A DNA stretch of 21,700 nt, from positions 1-21,700 of the forward strand of contig JAGYMN010000013.1 of assembly GCA_018400395.1 (NCBI GenBank), in the 5' to 3' direction. The translations under genes were made by a program, and so were the position numbers. The stretch comes from Actinomycetota bacterium (GTDB lineage: Bacteria > Actinomycetota > Humimicrobiia > Humimicrobiales > Humimicrobiaceae). Below, one piece after another: positions 21,480 to 21,700 of this stretch (position 1 is the first letter of the stretch; every line of letters begins with the position of its first letter). The notes under the pieces were generated by a model. The model was not told where the DNA came from, did no database searches, and worked only from the letters and a program-made list of their open reading frames with translations.

Positions 21480-21700
21480 ATAATAAAAATGGTAAAAAAA
21501 GGGAATATCTACAATTAAGCATGGATTAATCATCAAATACTACTAACATGCCTGTAAGGAAAAAGTTGTCTATAAGCCAGGATTTAGACTAAAAATACTT
21601 AAAATATGCGCTTAAGTCTGTAATAAGATAAATATATTATCATTGGGCCTATGGCAACAACTGTAGATTCGTATTAAATGTTGTTTATTAGGATACTTCT
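21480..21700. other. Right edge, no gene recognised
   Basis: AT-rich sequence with no supported gene, and no strong terminator after the small cysteine-rich gene. A weak inverted repeat (ACTTAA with TTAAGT near 21600) is within chance. Confidence 0.4.

Noticed and set aside
1..21700. CRISPR array, tRNA or rRNA genes
   Set aside because: No regularly spaced repeat array and no tRNA-like or rRNA-like sequence was seen on either strand.

Overview
The window reads as chromosomal DNA of a low-GC bacterium, probably an anaerobe. It has Shine-Dalgarno sites of the AGGAGG type, sigma-70-like -35/-10 boxes and intrinsic terminators. No gene allows firm placement; a Firmicutes-, Actinobacteriota- or Atribacteria-like lineage is a guess. 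TGA is used as a stop (for example by the xylose-isomerase-like gene), so the genetic code is standard.

Region 1 (about 1-11.8 kb) is a dense, intact metabolic region. It holds AMP-forming acetyl-CoA synthetase (acsA, minus strand) with a clear terminator, and, divergent from it, an acetate/succinate transporter (satP). A likely minus-strand operon follows: xylose-isomerase-like sugar isomerase, flavin-reductase-fold protein, long TspO-like membrane protein. A GHMP-family sugar kinase is divergent from that operon. Next is a two-gene minus-strand operon: an AcuC-like histone-deacetylase-fold protein followed by an 891-residue ADP-forming acetyl-CoA synthetase fused to a GNAT acetyltransferase. 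A small class I methyltransferase closes the block. The theme is acetate: uptake, activation by two routes, and a probable writer/eraser pair for reversible lysine acetylation of Acs. This resembles Bacillus acsA/acuABC but is built with a Pat-type enzyme.

Region 2 (about 11.9-18.1 kb) is a graveyard of mobile and defence DNA, nearly all on the minus strand. It contains a decayed AbiE toxin-antitoxin pair cut by an IS91-type remnant, a DUF6788-type protein next to a broken transposase-like ORF with an N/Y/Q-rich tail, an intact AAA/DUF4143 ATPase, the 3' remnant of a second such ATPase cut exactly at the end of a frameshifted IS630 transposase, and an internally deleted IS91/IS801-type transposase. 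An HTH-like fragment overlaps the 5' end of that last transposase in another frame.

Region 3 (18.3-19.1 kb) is an intact vapBC toxin-antitoxin operon with a promoter and an upstream palindrome.

Region 4 (19.46-21.5 kb) has a promoter followed by a structured leader with an intrinsic terminator, then a glutamate-synthase-like FMN protein with an N-terminal four-cysteine motif, then a 45-residue four-cysteine protein 23 bases downstream. A roughly 135-base repeat occurs both at 11.9 kb and just in front of this leader.

The best leads for new biology are the acetate/acetylation module with its possibly bifunctional Acd-GNAT protein, the four-cysteine GltB-like protein with its tiny cysteine-rich neighbour, and the twin-hairpin leader that controls them.
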